DNA of 64,000 nucleotides from an uncultured Collinsella sp. (GTDB taxonomy: Bacteria; Actinomycetota; Coriobacteriia; Coriobacteriales; Coriobacteriaceae), in contig CAAGCF010000021.1 in NCBI GenBank assembly GCA_900768265.1, positions 1 through 64,000 of the forward strand. Direction: 5' to 3'. Shown here one piece after another: positions 1-6,708 of the stretch. Each line of letters opens with the position of its first letter. Positions within the stretch are counted from its first letter, which is position 1. The notes beneath the pieces are model-generated. The model was not told the origin of the DNA. It saw only the letters and a program-made list of their open reading frames with translations, and ran no database searches. A program made the translations under genes and the position numbers.

Positions 1-240
1 CTCTCGGCGGCCTTGCGAAAAACAAATCCAAGTTAGACCATTTCAAATGGTTCGATGTCTGCCCGGATGCGACACTGAAGTAAGTGTCCATCCTCGCAGT
101 ATCCGGTTCTCAAGGTGCACGCCTGCGCTGGTTCCCGGTCCGACCGGGCCGCGCGGCAAGGAGATATATTGCCAGACCGGAGGGCCCCCGTGGGCGGGAA
201 TCGCGCACTCCATATTTTGTTCACAAATGAATAGAACCCT
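1..240 (-). other. Probable 16S rRNA operon leader at the window edge
   Basis: Read on the minus strand, the last bases at the window edge are CCGCCGAGAG, which would run into the universal 16S start (GAGAGTTTGATC) just outside the window. A stretch reading CTTGAGAACCGGATACTGCGA (rRNA-leader or spacer-like) lies at about 96-118. A 7-bp hairpin (238-244 with 251-257) lies upstream. No convincing ORF is present. The assignment is inference from the edge; no rRNA bases can be seen directly. Confidence 0.4.
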
Positions 241-489
241 CAGTTACTTCACTGAGGCCGTATTCGAAGCGGCAGCTTCTGATATTGGCGATGACCAGCT
301 GGTTTATAGGTGTTAAAGCATCGGTCATCTCTGGAGCGCCACTTTACTCCAAAAGCATCAGCTATTTGTTTCCCGTCGGTAAAAGGCAGGTTTTGTTCGC
401 CAAGCGTTCTTATATATAGAGAAGTTCGGGTTCGAACCCGAGGCGCGGCAACAAAAAAGCGGCCGGCATCCACCAGTCGCTTTTCTATT
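241..489. other. Non-coding stretch with a tRNA T-arm-like palindrome
   Basis: I see no credible gene here. The 16-bp palindrome TCGGGTTCGAACCCGA at about 426-441 looks like a tRNA T-arm and is followed by an A-rich terminator-like stretch (about 450-490). It seems to be part of the decayed tRNA-Lys integration scar that continues to 716. Confidence 0.4.
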
Positions 490-512
490 CTATGGTGGGC
501 CGTCAGGGGTTC
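490..512 (-). pseudogene. tRNA-Lys 3'-end remnant
   Basis: These 23 bases are identical to 4656-4678, which is the 3' end of the intact tRNA-Lys plus the bases just beyond it. The match stops in the T-loop, where a GC-rich hairpin-rich insert (514-584) begins. It is most simply the displaced 3' end left by an earlier integration event at the same tRNA gene. Confidence 0.6.
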
Positions 513-513
513 A

Positions 514-584
514 GCCTGCTCCGCAGGCGGCCGCTGCGGCGCTTTCGCGCCTTGCGCGCTGCGCTGGCAAACGCTCACGCGTTT
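514..584. repeat. Run of five consecutive short GC-rich hairpins
   Basis: Five perfect short inverted repeats follow each other almost without gaps: 514-519/523-528 (GCCTGC), 530-534/536-540 (GCCGC), 538-542/547-551 (GGCGC), 554-557/561-564 (GCGC) and 569-574/579-584 (AAACGC). Neighbours share or nearly share bases. The block sits between two T-arm-like sequences. Its function is unknown. Confidence 0.6.
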
Positions 585-628
585 ACTCAGCTCCGCGCCC
601 CGACGGGTTCGAACCCATGAAAAGGCGA

Positions 629-660
629 CAAAAAAGACGGCCAACCGAAGTTGACCGTCT
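629..660 (-). terminator. Intrinsic terminator, probably the ancestral tRNA-Lys terminator
   Basis: On the minus strand a 10-bp stem (636-645 with 650-659, one G-U pair) closed by a UUCG tetraloop is followed by a T-run (630-635). It lies directly downstream of the displaced tRNA-Lys 3' end at 673-716, as expected if it ended the gene before the element inserted. Confidence 0.75.
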
Positions 661-672
661 CAACAATCTTTG

Positions 673-716
673 GGTGGGCCGTCAGGGGTTCGAACCCTGG
701 ACCTTGGGATTAAAAG
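673..716 (-). other. Left attachment site (displaced tRNA-Lys 3' half)
   Basis: These 44 bases are identical to 4660-4703 of the intact tRNA-Lys gene. The copy ends in the anticodon loop and lacks the 5' half, and the position matching the encoded CCA has changed (G at 672 instead of T). This is the usual signature of tyrosine-recombinase integration into a tRNA gene. Confidence 0.85.
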
Positions 717-876
717 CGAAATCCCATTTGCTTTAGCTCTAGAGCAGTGATACCTTACACCCACTCTGACCTGCGGTTTCGTTCGACTAGACGGACTGCG
801 CGGCCTGAGCGGGTTTATTCAACACGGGTACTCCGCGCGGTACGCAGCGGGTACACACCGCGATTGTGGGGTATCG

Positions 877-2103
877 ATGAAGTCTAAGCGCTACTACACA
901 TCGTCCTGCCTGCTGCCGTATCGCAACGGTGGCTGGCGCGGGCGCCTGAAGTTTAAGAAGCAGGACGGGACGTACGGGCAGGTCAGCAAGGTCATGGCCA
1001 CCAAATCGAAACGTGCGGCTCAAGCCGAGCTAAGAGAGTGGCGCGAGGAGATGGAGGACCTTGCACAGAAGAAGCTCAAACTCGGCAGTATGGCACATAA
1101 GACAGTAAAAGACCTGCTAGACGGCTATATCGACATGCTCAGCGCATCCGGCTCGATTGAGTCCTCGACCGTCTACGACTACCGCGGTGCCGCGCGACTT
1201 GTTGAGCGCAGAATCGGAGGCATCGAGTTCGACTCATTGGACGTAACCGCTGCTCAGAACTGGATTAACTGGGCTGTCGAGGAAGGGTATAAACCCTCGA
1301 CAATCCGAAAGAGCGTGACGCTGCTCAAGGCCGCATACCGCGATGCCGTTGGCAGGCTCCGCGTGATCGACTACTCCCCCGTAGACTGCGTGCGCGTGCC
1401 TAAAGCCCGCCACCGTGAGCCTAACGCGCTGGACGAGCGCGAGCGAGGACGACTGCTCACGTTCCTCTCAATCGCCCGAGATTGTCCCGAAAACGTTGGC
1501 ATCTACCTCGCCCTGCTTACGGGCATGCGGCGCGGCGAGCTTCTTGCGCTACGGTGGCGTAACGTTGACTTCGACCAGAAGATGCTACACGTCAAGGCAT
1601 CTATCGGCTTTGGGGAGAACGGACACTACGAGAAAGAGCCGAAAAACGGCGGGAGCCGCAGGAGCATTCCCATGCCAGATGAAGTCGCAGGAATCCTTGC
1701 ACGCCGCTTGACTGCAGCGAGAGCGGAGTGCTTCAAAGCCGGTGTTCCATTCGAACGGTCGATGTTCGTGCTGGGCGGCCCCGATGGCGAGTTCATGGCC
1801 CCCGAACGCCTGTCGCGGCATTGGGCCGTCACGGTTCGTCAGTTGGGACTGATGGGCTCGGAAGGCGAACCACCCAAGTTCCACGACTTGCGGCACACTT
1901 TCGCCACCGCAGCGATCCTCGCGGGGACGGACATCAAGTCCGTCTCCTCGCTCCTGGGCCATGCCAACGCCGCAATGACGCTGAACATCTACACAGGCGT
2001 GAATGCGCAAGCGAAGCGCACGGCAATGGACGCAGTGGCGGCTACGATGACCGCAGCACCGCCCGTTGCTGAAATCCTGGAACTGCGGGCGGCTGGGGAA
2101 TAG
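877..2103 (+). CDS. Tyrosine-type site-specific integrase
   Basis: A 408-residue phage/ICE-type integrase. The N-terminal 60 residues (basic, Trp-Arg-Gly-Arg-containing) fit an arm-type DNA-binding domain. Residues 80-180 fit the SAM-like core-binding domain, and the rest is the catalytic domain. Visible catalytic residues are the Arg in TGMRRGE (about 216-217), HDLRH (His336, Arg339, His340), the LGH histidine (about 361) and Tyr372 in NIYTG. It lies 160 bp inside the left att site with its start next to the tRNA-Lys scar, so it almost certainly catalyses integration and excision there. The family is certain from the motifs; the target is inferred from the 44-bp repeats. Confidence 0.95.
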   Translation: MKSKRYYTSSCLLPYRNGGWRGRLKFKKQDGTYGQVSKVMATKSKRAAQAELREWREEMEDLAQKKLKLGSMAHKTVKDLLDGYIDMLSASGSIESSTVYDYRGAARLVERRIGGIEFDSLDVTAAQNWINWAVEEGYKPSTIRKSVTLLKAAYRDAVGRLRVIDYSPVDCVRVPKARHREPNALDERERGRLLTFLSIARDCPENVGIYLALLTGMRRGELLALRWRNVDFDQKMLHVKASIGFGENGHYEKEPKNGGSRRSIPMPDEVAGILARRLTAARAECFKAGVPFERSMFVLGGPDGEFMAPERLSRHWAVTVRQLGLMGSEGEPPKFHDLRHTFATAAILAGTDIKSVSSLLGHANAAMTLNIYTGVNAQAKRTAMDAVAATMTAAPPVAEILELRAAGE

Positions 2104-2279
2104 GGCTACACGGCGTTGAGATGCTGATATTTGGCTTGAAACAACCAAGGCCGTCCATTGGCTCCAAACGTTCTTTTTTGAAGCCGAAAATCGGCTCCTA
2201 TTTGACCAAAAGACCAGCTAGACAGCTGTGTTGTATAGAGACTGTTCAGACTATTCAGACAATGAAAAGGAGGTGAACC

Positions 2280-2489
2280 ATGCTCGAATTCAGGATAAGC
2301 GGCGAAACCGCTGAGGTCTGCTGCTTGGCAGACCAGATAGAGGGAGCCGGCTATGTCATCAAACGCTCGAAGCTCTATCAAAACAGGGATGAGGAGAGTT
2401 GTCGGATCTATCTCGAGCTGGATGAGGTCAAGGTCATGGACTGGATGCTTGCCAACCTTGAAAAAGCATCCCTAGACGACCCCTCATAA
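2280..2489 (+). CDS. Small protein, possibly DUF3970-like
   Basis: A 69-residue acidic protein preceded by a near-perfect ribosome-binding site (AAAGGAGGTGA, 5 nt before ATG). The sequence has an N-terminal MLEFRISGE strand, a central LYQNR motif and a RIYLEL strand near residue 43-48. That pattern resembles the small DUF3970 proteins often carried on Gram-positive mobile elements; this is a recollection of the family pattern, not a search result. No function is known. It lies between the integrase and the inverted-repeat cluster and is probably transcribed on its own. Confidence 0.75.
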   Translation: MLEFRISGETAEVCCLADQIEGAGYVIKRSKLYQNRDEESCRIYLELDEVKVMDWMLANLEKASLDDPS

Positions 2490-2854
2490 GGCCCGCGTAC
2501 GGAAACCTACCGTTTAGAGCGGGACAGGCGAAATCGGGCGAAATGACCGTAAGGGTAGGTTTTTGAAATACGCAAGTGTCGTACGCTGCCGTACAAAACT
2601 GCGTTTTACCCGGCAGCGTACCGCCGCCAAGGGCGGCGCTTGTTAGGGCTCTGCCCTAAAACCCGGCGCCCTGCGGGCAAGAACCCACGTTGTCGAAAGC
2701 GTACATGGAACGGACGGGAACCCCGTTGCTCGAAGTTGTCACCCCGTGGCACCAAAAGAGCGCGCACGAGGGCCAGACCCCATCTAGGCTTTTCTTAGCG
2801 GCAAAAGCCGCCTAGTCCCAAGTAGCCCTGTCGGGCCAGAAAGGAGCGCTTGAA
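2490..2854. other. Intergenic region with clustered inverted repeats (possible oriT)
   Basis: No ORF is supported in these 365 bases. From left to right there are an 11-bp inverted repeat (2581-2591/2611-2621), a 7-bp stem (2622-2628/2632-2638), a 7-bp stem (2643-2649/2653-2659) and a 4-bp stem (2668-2671/2675-2678). A CTAGGC/GCCTAG pair lies at 2784-2815. Clusters like this are typical of transfer origins, but no relaxase gene is present to support the idea. Confidence 0.4.
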
Positions 2855-3094
2855 ATGCGCAAAACTGAACAAGCAATTGCAGACCGATTCCGTGCAGGAG
2901 AGTACGACAGTCTGCCGTTACTCATCACGCCAACGACGGCGGAAGCCGCTATCGGAATCAGCGCCAAGCACTTGATTCGGATGGTCGAGCGCGGTGAGAT
3001 TCGTGGCATCCAGATTGGAAGGTGTTGGAAACTGAATCGCGACGATTTACTCAACGTATGCGGCCTGATCAGCACCAACAAGGGCGCTGCATGA
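2855..3094 (+). CDS. Excisionase-like MerR/Xis-type helix-turn-helix protein
   Basis: 79 residues with a good Shine-Dalgarno (AAAGGAG, 8 nt upstream). Residues 25-68 (ITPTTAEAAIGIS ... GEIRGIQIGRCWKLNRDDL) match the excisionase/MerR-type DNA-binding fold used by recombination directionality factors and small regulators. The gene sits in the same element as the integrase, so it may bias recombination towards excision. Its stop overlaps the start of the next gene (ATGA arrangement at 3091-3094), which indicates an operon. An alternative is a simple repressor of the element. Confidence 0.75.
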   Translation: MRKTEQAIADRFRAGEYDSLPLLITPTTAEAAIGISAKHLIRMVERGEIRGIQIGRCWKLNRDDLLNVCGLISTNKGAA

Positions 3095-3522
3095 TGGGAC
3101 GCTCGATTACCGAAGACGAGGCTATCGAGGCGGCGTGGAACGTACAGTTGCCCACCCTGCGGTTGGACATGCCTTTGTCGAAAAGCGACACCTTCAAGCG
3201 TCTGCGCGCCGAACGCGGCGACAAGGCATACACGGACATGGGCGTGTGGCTCCAGCTGTGTTCCGTCGCAACAAGCTATAAAAACCATGCGTTACCGCTC
3301 GATTACAGCTTGCTCGCCCAGTGGCTTTTCGGCAATCAAGCCAAATCAACAGTCGCGGCTGGCCACGTCAATGCGCTCATAGCGGCTGGGTTGGCCTTTA
3401 TCGGAACCGACGGGTCACTCTACTTCCCTGCCGTAGAGACCGAGTTCATTCGATACGGAAAGATGATCGTCGGCGGTACCCGAGGTGGCCGTCCAAGCGG
3501 CAAAAAGAAACGGAGGCGCTAA
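3091..3522 (+). CDS. Unknown mobile-element protein (possible replication-type winged helix)
   Basis: 143 residues if translation begins at the ATG at 3091, which overlaps the stop of the preceding gene; the open frame itself extends further upstream. The middle part (SDTFKRLRAERGDKAY, then a leucine-rich helical stretch and GTDGSLYFP) looks like the winged-helix N-termini found in phage and plasmid replication proteins. The C-terminus is strongly basic (GGRPSGKKKRRR), consistent with nucleic-acid binding. I do not recognise a specific family. It is co-oriented and close-packed with its neighbours. Confidence 0.65.
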   Translation: MMGRSITEDEAIEAAWNVQLPTLRLDMPLSKSDTFKRLRAERGDKAYTDMGVWLQLCSVATSYKNHALPLDYSLLAQWLFGNQAKSTVAAGHVNALIAAGLAFIGTDGSLYFPAVETEFIRYGKMIVGGTRGGRPSGKKKRRR

Positions 3523-3524
3523 TC

Positions 3525-4013
3525 ATGGCCGATGATCCGCCGAAAACAGAAGTGCCGGCGGAATCACTACTTCCGCCGGCACCAAGCACCACGAGGGGTG
3601 CGATTCGCTATACGAACACTATATCACGCAAGCAGTTCGCGCAGCTCAGCGGCGCGGAACCGCCACAACTCTGCGCTGTTGCAATCGAGGCCGAAGCCAA
3701 GGCCAGAGAACGACTGAACGCCGATAAAAGCGACCGATGGCTATATCTAGTCGCACATGGCCAGCTTGAACTCGAGCTGCTGCTCGAAATTCGCCGCTAC
3801 GAGCGAATCGGGGCCCGAAAGGGCTATGCGGTTCACGGCTTGAAAAAGACGAACAAGGAGCTATCGGAATTCTTCCGCGTAACGGCCCAAAGCATGTCCC
3901 GAACAACCCTCGCACTTCGTAAGCGGGGCGTAATCGAGGGCGTTGACGGGGTACTGCAGCTCAGATATTCGGCCATTCTCAAGACCGCAAAAAACGAAGG
4001 CTGGAGCGTCTAG
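3525..4013 (+). CDS. Winged-helix DNA-binding protein of the element
   Basis: 162 residues starting at the ATG at 3525, two bases after the previous stop, with GGAGG upstream. The N-terminal 30 residues are proline-rich. Residues 55-100 are helical. The C-terminal part (KTNKELSEFF ... MSRTTLALRKRGVIEG) reads as a Crp-like helix-turn-helix followed by a short beta wing. It is immediately followed by a terminator and by six copies of a 17-bp palindrome, so it may be the protein that binds them as replication initiator or autoregulator. The binding link is inference only. Confidence 0.7.
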   Translation: MADDPPKTEVPAESLLPPAPSTTRGAIRYTNTISRKQFAQLSGAEPPQLCAVAIEAEAKARERLNADKSDRWLYLVAHGQLELELLLEIRRYERIGARKGYAVHGLKKTNKELSEFFRVTAQSMSRTTLALRKRGVIEGVDGVLQLRYSAILKTAKNEGWSV

Positions 4014-4014
4014 G

Positions 4015-4053
4015 AAAAGCTGCCGCGCGTCAACCACGCGGCAGCTTTTCTTT
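4015..4053 (+). terminator. Intrinsic terminator of the element operon
   Basis: A perfect 13-bp stem (4015-4027 with 4037-4049) with a 9-nt loop, flanked by A-rich and T-rich sides so that it could work in both directions. It starts two bases after the stop of the winged-helix gene. Confidence 0.85.
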
Positions 4054-4074
4054 TGACCAAAGGCTGGGTAATAA

Positions 4075-4269
4075 ATCAACCTCATGTTGATGTTTAACAT
4101 TGGAAATTAATCAACATCATGTTGATTGAAAATCAACCTCATGTTGATAAAAATCAACCTCATGTTGATTTCGATAAACATGAGGTTGATTTTTCGCCAC
4201 CCTTTTTAGGGGGCGCATAGCAACAAGTTCCCGGAGGTTAACGTGTTGCAAAATCAACATGAGGTTGAT
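4075..4269. repeat. Array of six 17-bp palindromic repeats (iteron- or operator-like)
   Basis: The unit is ATCAAC-5 nt-GTTGAT. Copies are at 4075-4091, 4110-4126, 4132-4148, 4153-4169, 4174-4190 (left arm imperfect) and 4253-4269. The centre reads CTCAT in copies 1, 3 and 4, ATCAT in copy 2, and the complement ATGAG in copies 5 and 6, which are therefore inverted. Copies 2 to 5 start 22, 21 and 21 bp apart, two helical turns, as in plasmid iterons or stacked operators. The surrounding sequence is AT-rich. Confidence 0.85.
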
Positions 4270-4605
4270 TTCCTTTTTATATATAAATAAATATAAGAAA
4301 TATAGGCCAGCGGCGCGCCGATGGTCGCTCGCCATGTCCTCAATCGCGCCCCCGCTCTACGGGCATCAACGCGAGCGTTCAACTCCCTTTCGACAGCCTG
4401 GGGCTATCCAAGGAGCCCCTACGGCTATCGAAAGCGCGCAGAACGCTCGCGCGCACTCGGGCTGTCCTCGGTCCTTTCGGACGGATGGACGGACGCATCA
4501 ACAACGATCCATCCGTCCGACCATCGGGACGCTATGTCCCTCTACGGACAGGCCAGAGTTGTGGAATCCACGTGATTTGAGGGGTACCGTTTTGGGTACT
4601 CGCGG
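4270..4605. other. Non-coding right part of the element with a 13-bp inverted repeat
   Basis: AT-rich at first (4270-4305), then GC-rich. Open frames exist, but their composition and lack of ribosome-binding sites argue against real genes. A perfect 13-bp inverted repeat lies at 4477-4489 and 4508-4520 with an 18-nt loop. It could be a replication or transfer signal of the element. Confidence 0.45.
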
Positions 4606-4647
4606 GGTACGCAAAGAAAAAGGTCAGAGACGACACCGTCTCTGACC
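4606..4647 (-). terminator. tRNA-Lys terminator (supplied by the element)
   Basis: On the minus strand there is a perfect 10-bp stem (4622-4631 with 4638-4647) and a 6-nt loop, followed by a T-rich tract. It lies just downstream of the intact tRNA-Lys, so after integration the tRNA uses a terminator carried by the element. Confidence 0.8.
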
Positions 4648-4658
4648 TGCGTAAACTA

Positions 4659-4734
4659 TGGTGGGCCGTCAGGGGTTCGAACCCTGGACCTTGGGATTAA
4701 AAGTCCCCTGCTCTGCCAGCTGAGCTAACGGCCC
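4659..4734 (-). tRNA. tRNA-Lys(UUU)
   Basis: A complete cloverleaf on the minus strand with acceptor GGGCCGT/ACGGCCC, TAGCTCAG D-arm, anticodon loop CTTTTAA (anticodon UUU), T-arm GGTTCGAACC and an encoded CCA. The 3' half (4660-4703) is the right attachment site of the integrated element, which restored a functional gene on insertion. Confidence 0.95.
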
Positions 4735-4743
4735 GCGGGTGGC

Positions 4744-4772
4744 ATTGTACCACGGTCTGGGGCTATTCCCAA
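4744..4772 (-). promoter_or_regulatory. Promoter of tRNA-Lys
   Basis: On the minus strand TTGGGA (4767-4772) and TACAAT (4744-4749) are separated by 17 bp and placed about 10 bp ahead of the tRNA. The -35 box overlaps the 3' end of the aminopeptidase gene. Confidence 0.6.
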
Positions 4773-6043
4773 CTCCATTGGCCGTTCTGGAAAATCACAA
4801 CTTCACGTCCATCAGGCGTAACGCCCGTAATATCGATGTCGTCCGTGCCGATCATAAAATCGACGTGCGTGCTCGAGACGTTAACGCCATGCTCCAGGAG
4901 CTCCTCCTTGGACATGTCATACCCACCCTCGATGCACTCGGGGAAGCCGACTCCCAGCGCAAGATGACAGCTGGCGTTCTCGTCATAGAGCGTGTCATAG
5001 AACAGAACGCCGCTTTCGCGAATCGGGGTGTTCTTGGAAATGAGCGCGACCTCGCCCAAATGAGCGGCACCTTCATCGGTGTCAATAATGCTCGCAAGCG
5101 TCGCCTTGCCCATGCGGGCATCGTAGTCCACTACGCGGCCGGCCTCGAACTTAATCCAAAAATCGTCAACCTTGTTACCGTGGTGAATGAGCGGCATGGC
5201 CGAGTACACGATACCGTCGGCACGCATACGATCAGGCGAGGTGAAGACCTCCTCGGTGGGAATGTTGGGGAAGAAGGGGTGTCCATCGGGCGTCTTGCCC
5301 TTGCCGCCGGCCCACTCGTGACCCTTCGTCATGCCAATCGTCAGATCGGTTCCATTTGCCGAGGCGTAATGTAGGCGGTCAAAACGATTGTCGTTCAGGA
5401 AGCGTAAGTTCTTTTCGAACGCCGCATCATGAAGCTCCCAGTCGCTCTCCGGGTCCTGGCCATCGGCACGAGCGGTGTGCAGAATCGCATTCCACAGCTT
5501 ATAGATTGCAACCTCATCGGCGTCTCCCGGGAACACCTCGTGCGCCCAAGCCACGACCGGAGCGCCGGCGATGCACCACGGATTGATGTTGTAATCCAGT
5601 CCACGGCGGAAGACCTTGCACTGCGTGTTCCTCGCCTTAGAAGCTGCAGCAGGCTTGGCGGGATCGATACCCTTGAGAGCTGCAGGGTCCGCACCCTCGA
5701 TAAAGATAAAGCAGGCACCGTCCTGGGCCAGGGAATCCAGCTGCAGGCGCTTCCACTCGGGCGTCTGCTCAAAATAGCTTTTCTCGACATGCTCGTACGT
5801 GAGCCTCGTCACAGCATCATCGGCCCAAATGACCGTCACGTGGCCAGCGCCGGCGGCATACGCCTCCGCGACCACCACGCGGGCAAAGGACGCGCACTCG
5901 ACCGGAGACTGAACGACAACCTCCTGGCCGGACTTGACGTTTACGCCCTTGCGGACAACCAGGCGCGCATAGTTTTTAATCTTGGGCTCTAGGGCCTTCA
6001 TGCCCTCCAGAGCTTCTTCGACCGTCAGGGCAGCTCGAATCAT
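4763..6043 (-). CDS. M29 family aminopeptidase
   Basis: About 426 residues, the usual size for the thermophilic-type (AmpS/PepS/aminopeptidase T) M29 metallopeptidases, which remove N-terminal residues from peptides in the cytoplasm. Family features seen include GTDLTIGM, the E-V-F-T-S-P-D stretch after NIPTEE, NPxxxLG-like AHLGEVAL, and the C-terminal HVDFMIGT metal-binding region. I chose the Met at 6043 because GGAG lies 6 nt upstream; the longer start at 6055 has no ribosome-binding site. It appears monocistronic. Confidence 0.9.
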   Translation of the reverse strand: MIRAALTVEEALEGMKALEPKIKNYARLVVRKGVNVKSGQEVVVQSPVECASFARVVVAEAYAAGAGHVTVIWADDAVTRLTYEHVEKSYFEQTPEWKRLQLDSLAQDGACFIFIEGADPAALKGIDPAKPAAASKARNTQCKVFRRGLDYNINPWCIAGAPVVAWAHEVFPGDADEVAIYKLWNAILHTARADGQDPESDWELHDAAFEKNLRFLNDNRFDRLHYASANGTDLTIGMTKGHEWAGGKGKTPDGHPFFPNIPTEEVFTSPDRMRADGIVYSAMPLIHHGNKVDDFWIKFEAGRVVDYDARMGKATLASIIDTDEGAAHLGEVALISKNTPIRESGVLFYDTLYDENASCHLALGVGFPECIEGGYDMSKEELLEHGVNVSSTHVDFMIGTDDIDITGVTPDGREVVIFQNGQWSWE

Positions 6044-6074
6044 GTGCCACTCCATCTATCTATAGGACAATAAA

Positions 6075-6102
6075 AAGGCGCGCCGCAAAAACGACGCGCC
6101 TT
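6075..6102 (-). terminator. Terminator of the purC operon
   Basis: A hairpin (6075-6082 with 6095-6102, extendable inward) whose minus-strand T-tract lies at 6072-6076. It falls between the aminopeptidase start and the end of the 6133-6708 gene. Confidence 0.75.
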
Positions 6103-6132
6103 ATATCTTAGCTATAAGTATAAATGCAAACG

Positions 6133-6708
6133 CTACTTCTTCTTGGAGTCCTTTTTGTCCTCCTCGGCAGCTGCGCGCTCGATAAAAGCGTTGAGCTTGT
6201 TCTCGGACATGCCCTCGGCCTGCGCGCGGTACATGTTGCGCAAGGGACGAATACGGGCGAAGTCGTAGATAAAGTCACCCAGGATGATGACATAGGACAA
6301 AACGATGCCGACCATCTGAACAGGACTGGACACCGTGCCGCCGGGAGCGAAGTAGAGCGAAGCCCAAATTGCCACGACGAGCACCATGCCGATAGCGAGC
6401 ACCGCCCACCAAATACGGCGGCGCTTGGTGTAGTCCTCATCCTGCTTGAGAAGGATATTCGACACCGTGTAGATGCGATCCTCGCGGGCGCGCTGCTTGG
6501 CCTTGCGGGCGCGCTTTTCCTCCTTGGAAAGGCCTTCCAGGTTTTCGCCCTTCTCGAGCTCCTTGCGGCGTGCCTTGGATGATGCCGGCACGACGTGAAC
6601 AGAGCTCGCTGCCTGACGGGCGGGCTTAGCGGATGCGGCGGACTTGCGCGCAACCCCGGTAACCTCGCGGGATTGCGTGCGCTTGTTCGTGGCGCTACGG
6701 GTACTCAC
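6133..6708 (-). CDS. Unknown two-helix membrane protein with basic N-terminus
   Basis: 191 residues starting with GTG. The first 95 residues are rich in Arg, Lys, Ala and Ser (many KA/RKA runs), so probably cytoplasmic and able to contact nucleic acid or phospholipid. Two hydrophobic segments follow (about 101-121 and 131-151), then a charged C-terminal tail rich in Glu/Lys. The start lies within a few bases of the purC stop (TAAGTGAG), indicating translational coupling to purC. I do not recognise the family. Confidence 0.8.
   Translation of the reverse strand: MSTRSATNKRTQSREVTGVARKSAASAKPARQAASSVHVVPASSKARRKELEKGENLEGLSKEEKRARKAKQRAREDRIYTVSNILLKQDEDYTKRRRIWWAVLAIGMVLVVAIWASLYFAPGGTVSSPVQMVGIVLSYVIILGDFIYDFARIRPLRNMYRAQAEGMSENKLNAFIERAAAEEDKKDSKKK

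Larger units (their letters stand above)
673..4703 (+). mobile_element. Integrative element in tRNA-Lys(UUU)
   Basis: The element is bounded by a perfect 44-bp direct repeat (673-716 and 4660-4703) that matches the 3' half of tRNA-Lys. Inside are a tyrosine integrase next to the left repeat, an excisionase-like protein, three small genes of unknown role, an inverted-repeat cluster (2577-2680) and a palindromic repeat array (4075-4269). The unit length is about 4.0 kb. No relaxase, capsid or secretion gene is visible. It is therefore a minimal integrated element, perhaps mobilised by a helper, or a satellite or remnant. Confidence 0.85.

Noticed and set aside
241..660. Open frames of 114 and 131 codons near the left edge
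   Set aside because: They overlap each other on opposite strands across tRNA remnants, a terminator and the hairpin block; likely non-coding.
4075..4269. CRISPR-like short repeats
   Set aside because: The repeats are 17-bp palindromes with variable, very short spacers (4-5 bp between most copies) and two are inverted; no cas gene is present.
4259..4645. Open frames of 84 and 128 codons at the right end of the element
   Set aside because: No ribosome-binding site, unusual composition, and they cross the 13-bp inverted repeat and the tRNA terminator.
4739..5374. 211-codon plus-strand frame opposite the M29 aminopeptidase
   Set aside because: It is the antisense shadow of a clearly conserved enzyme; the long frame results from GC-biased codon use.
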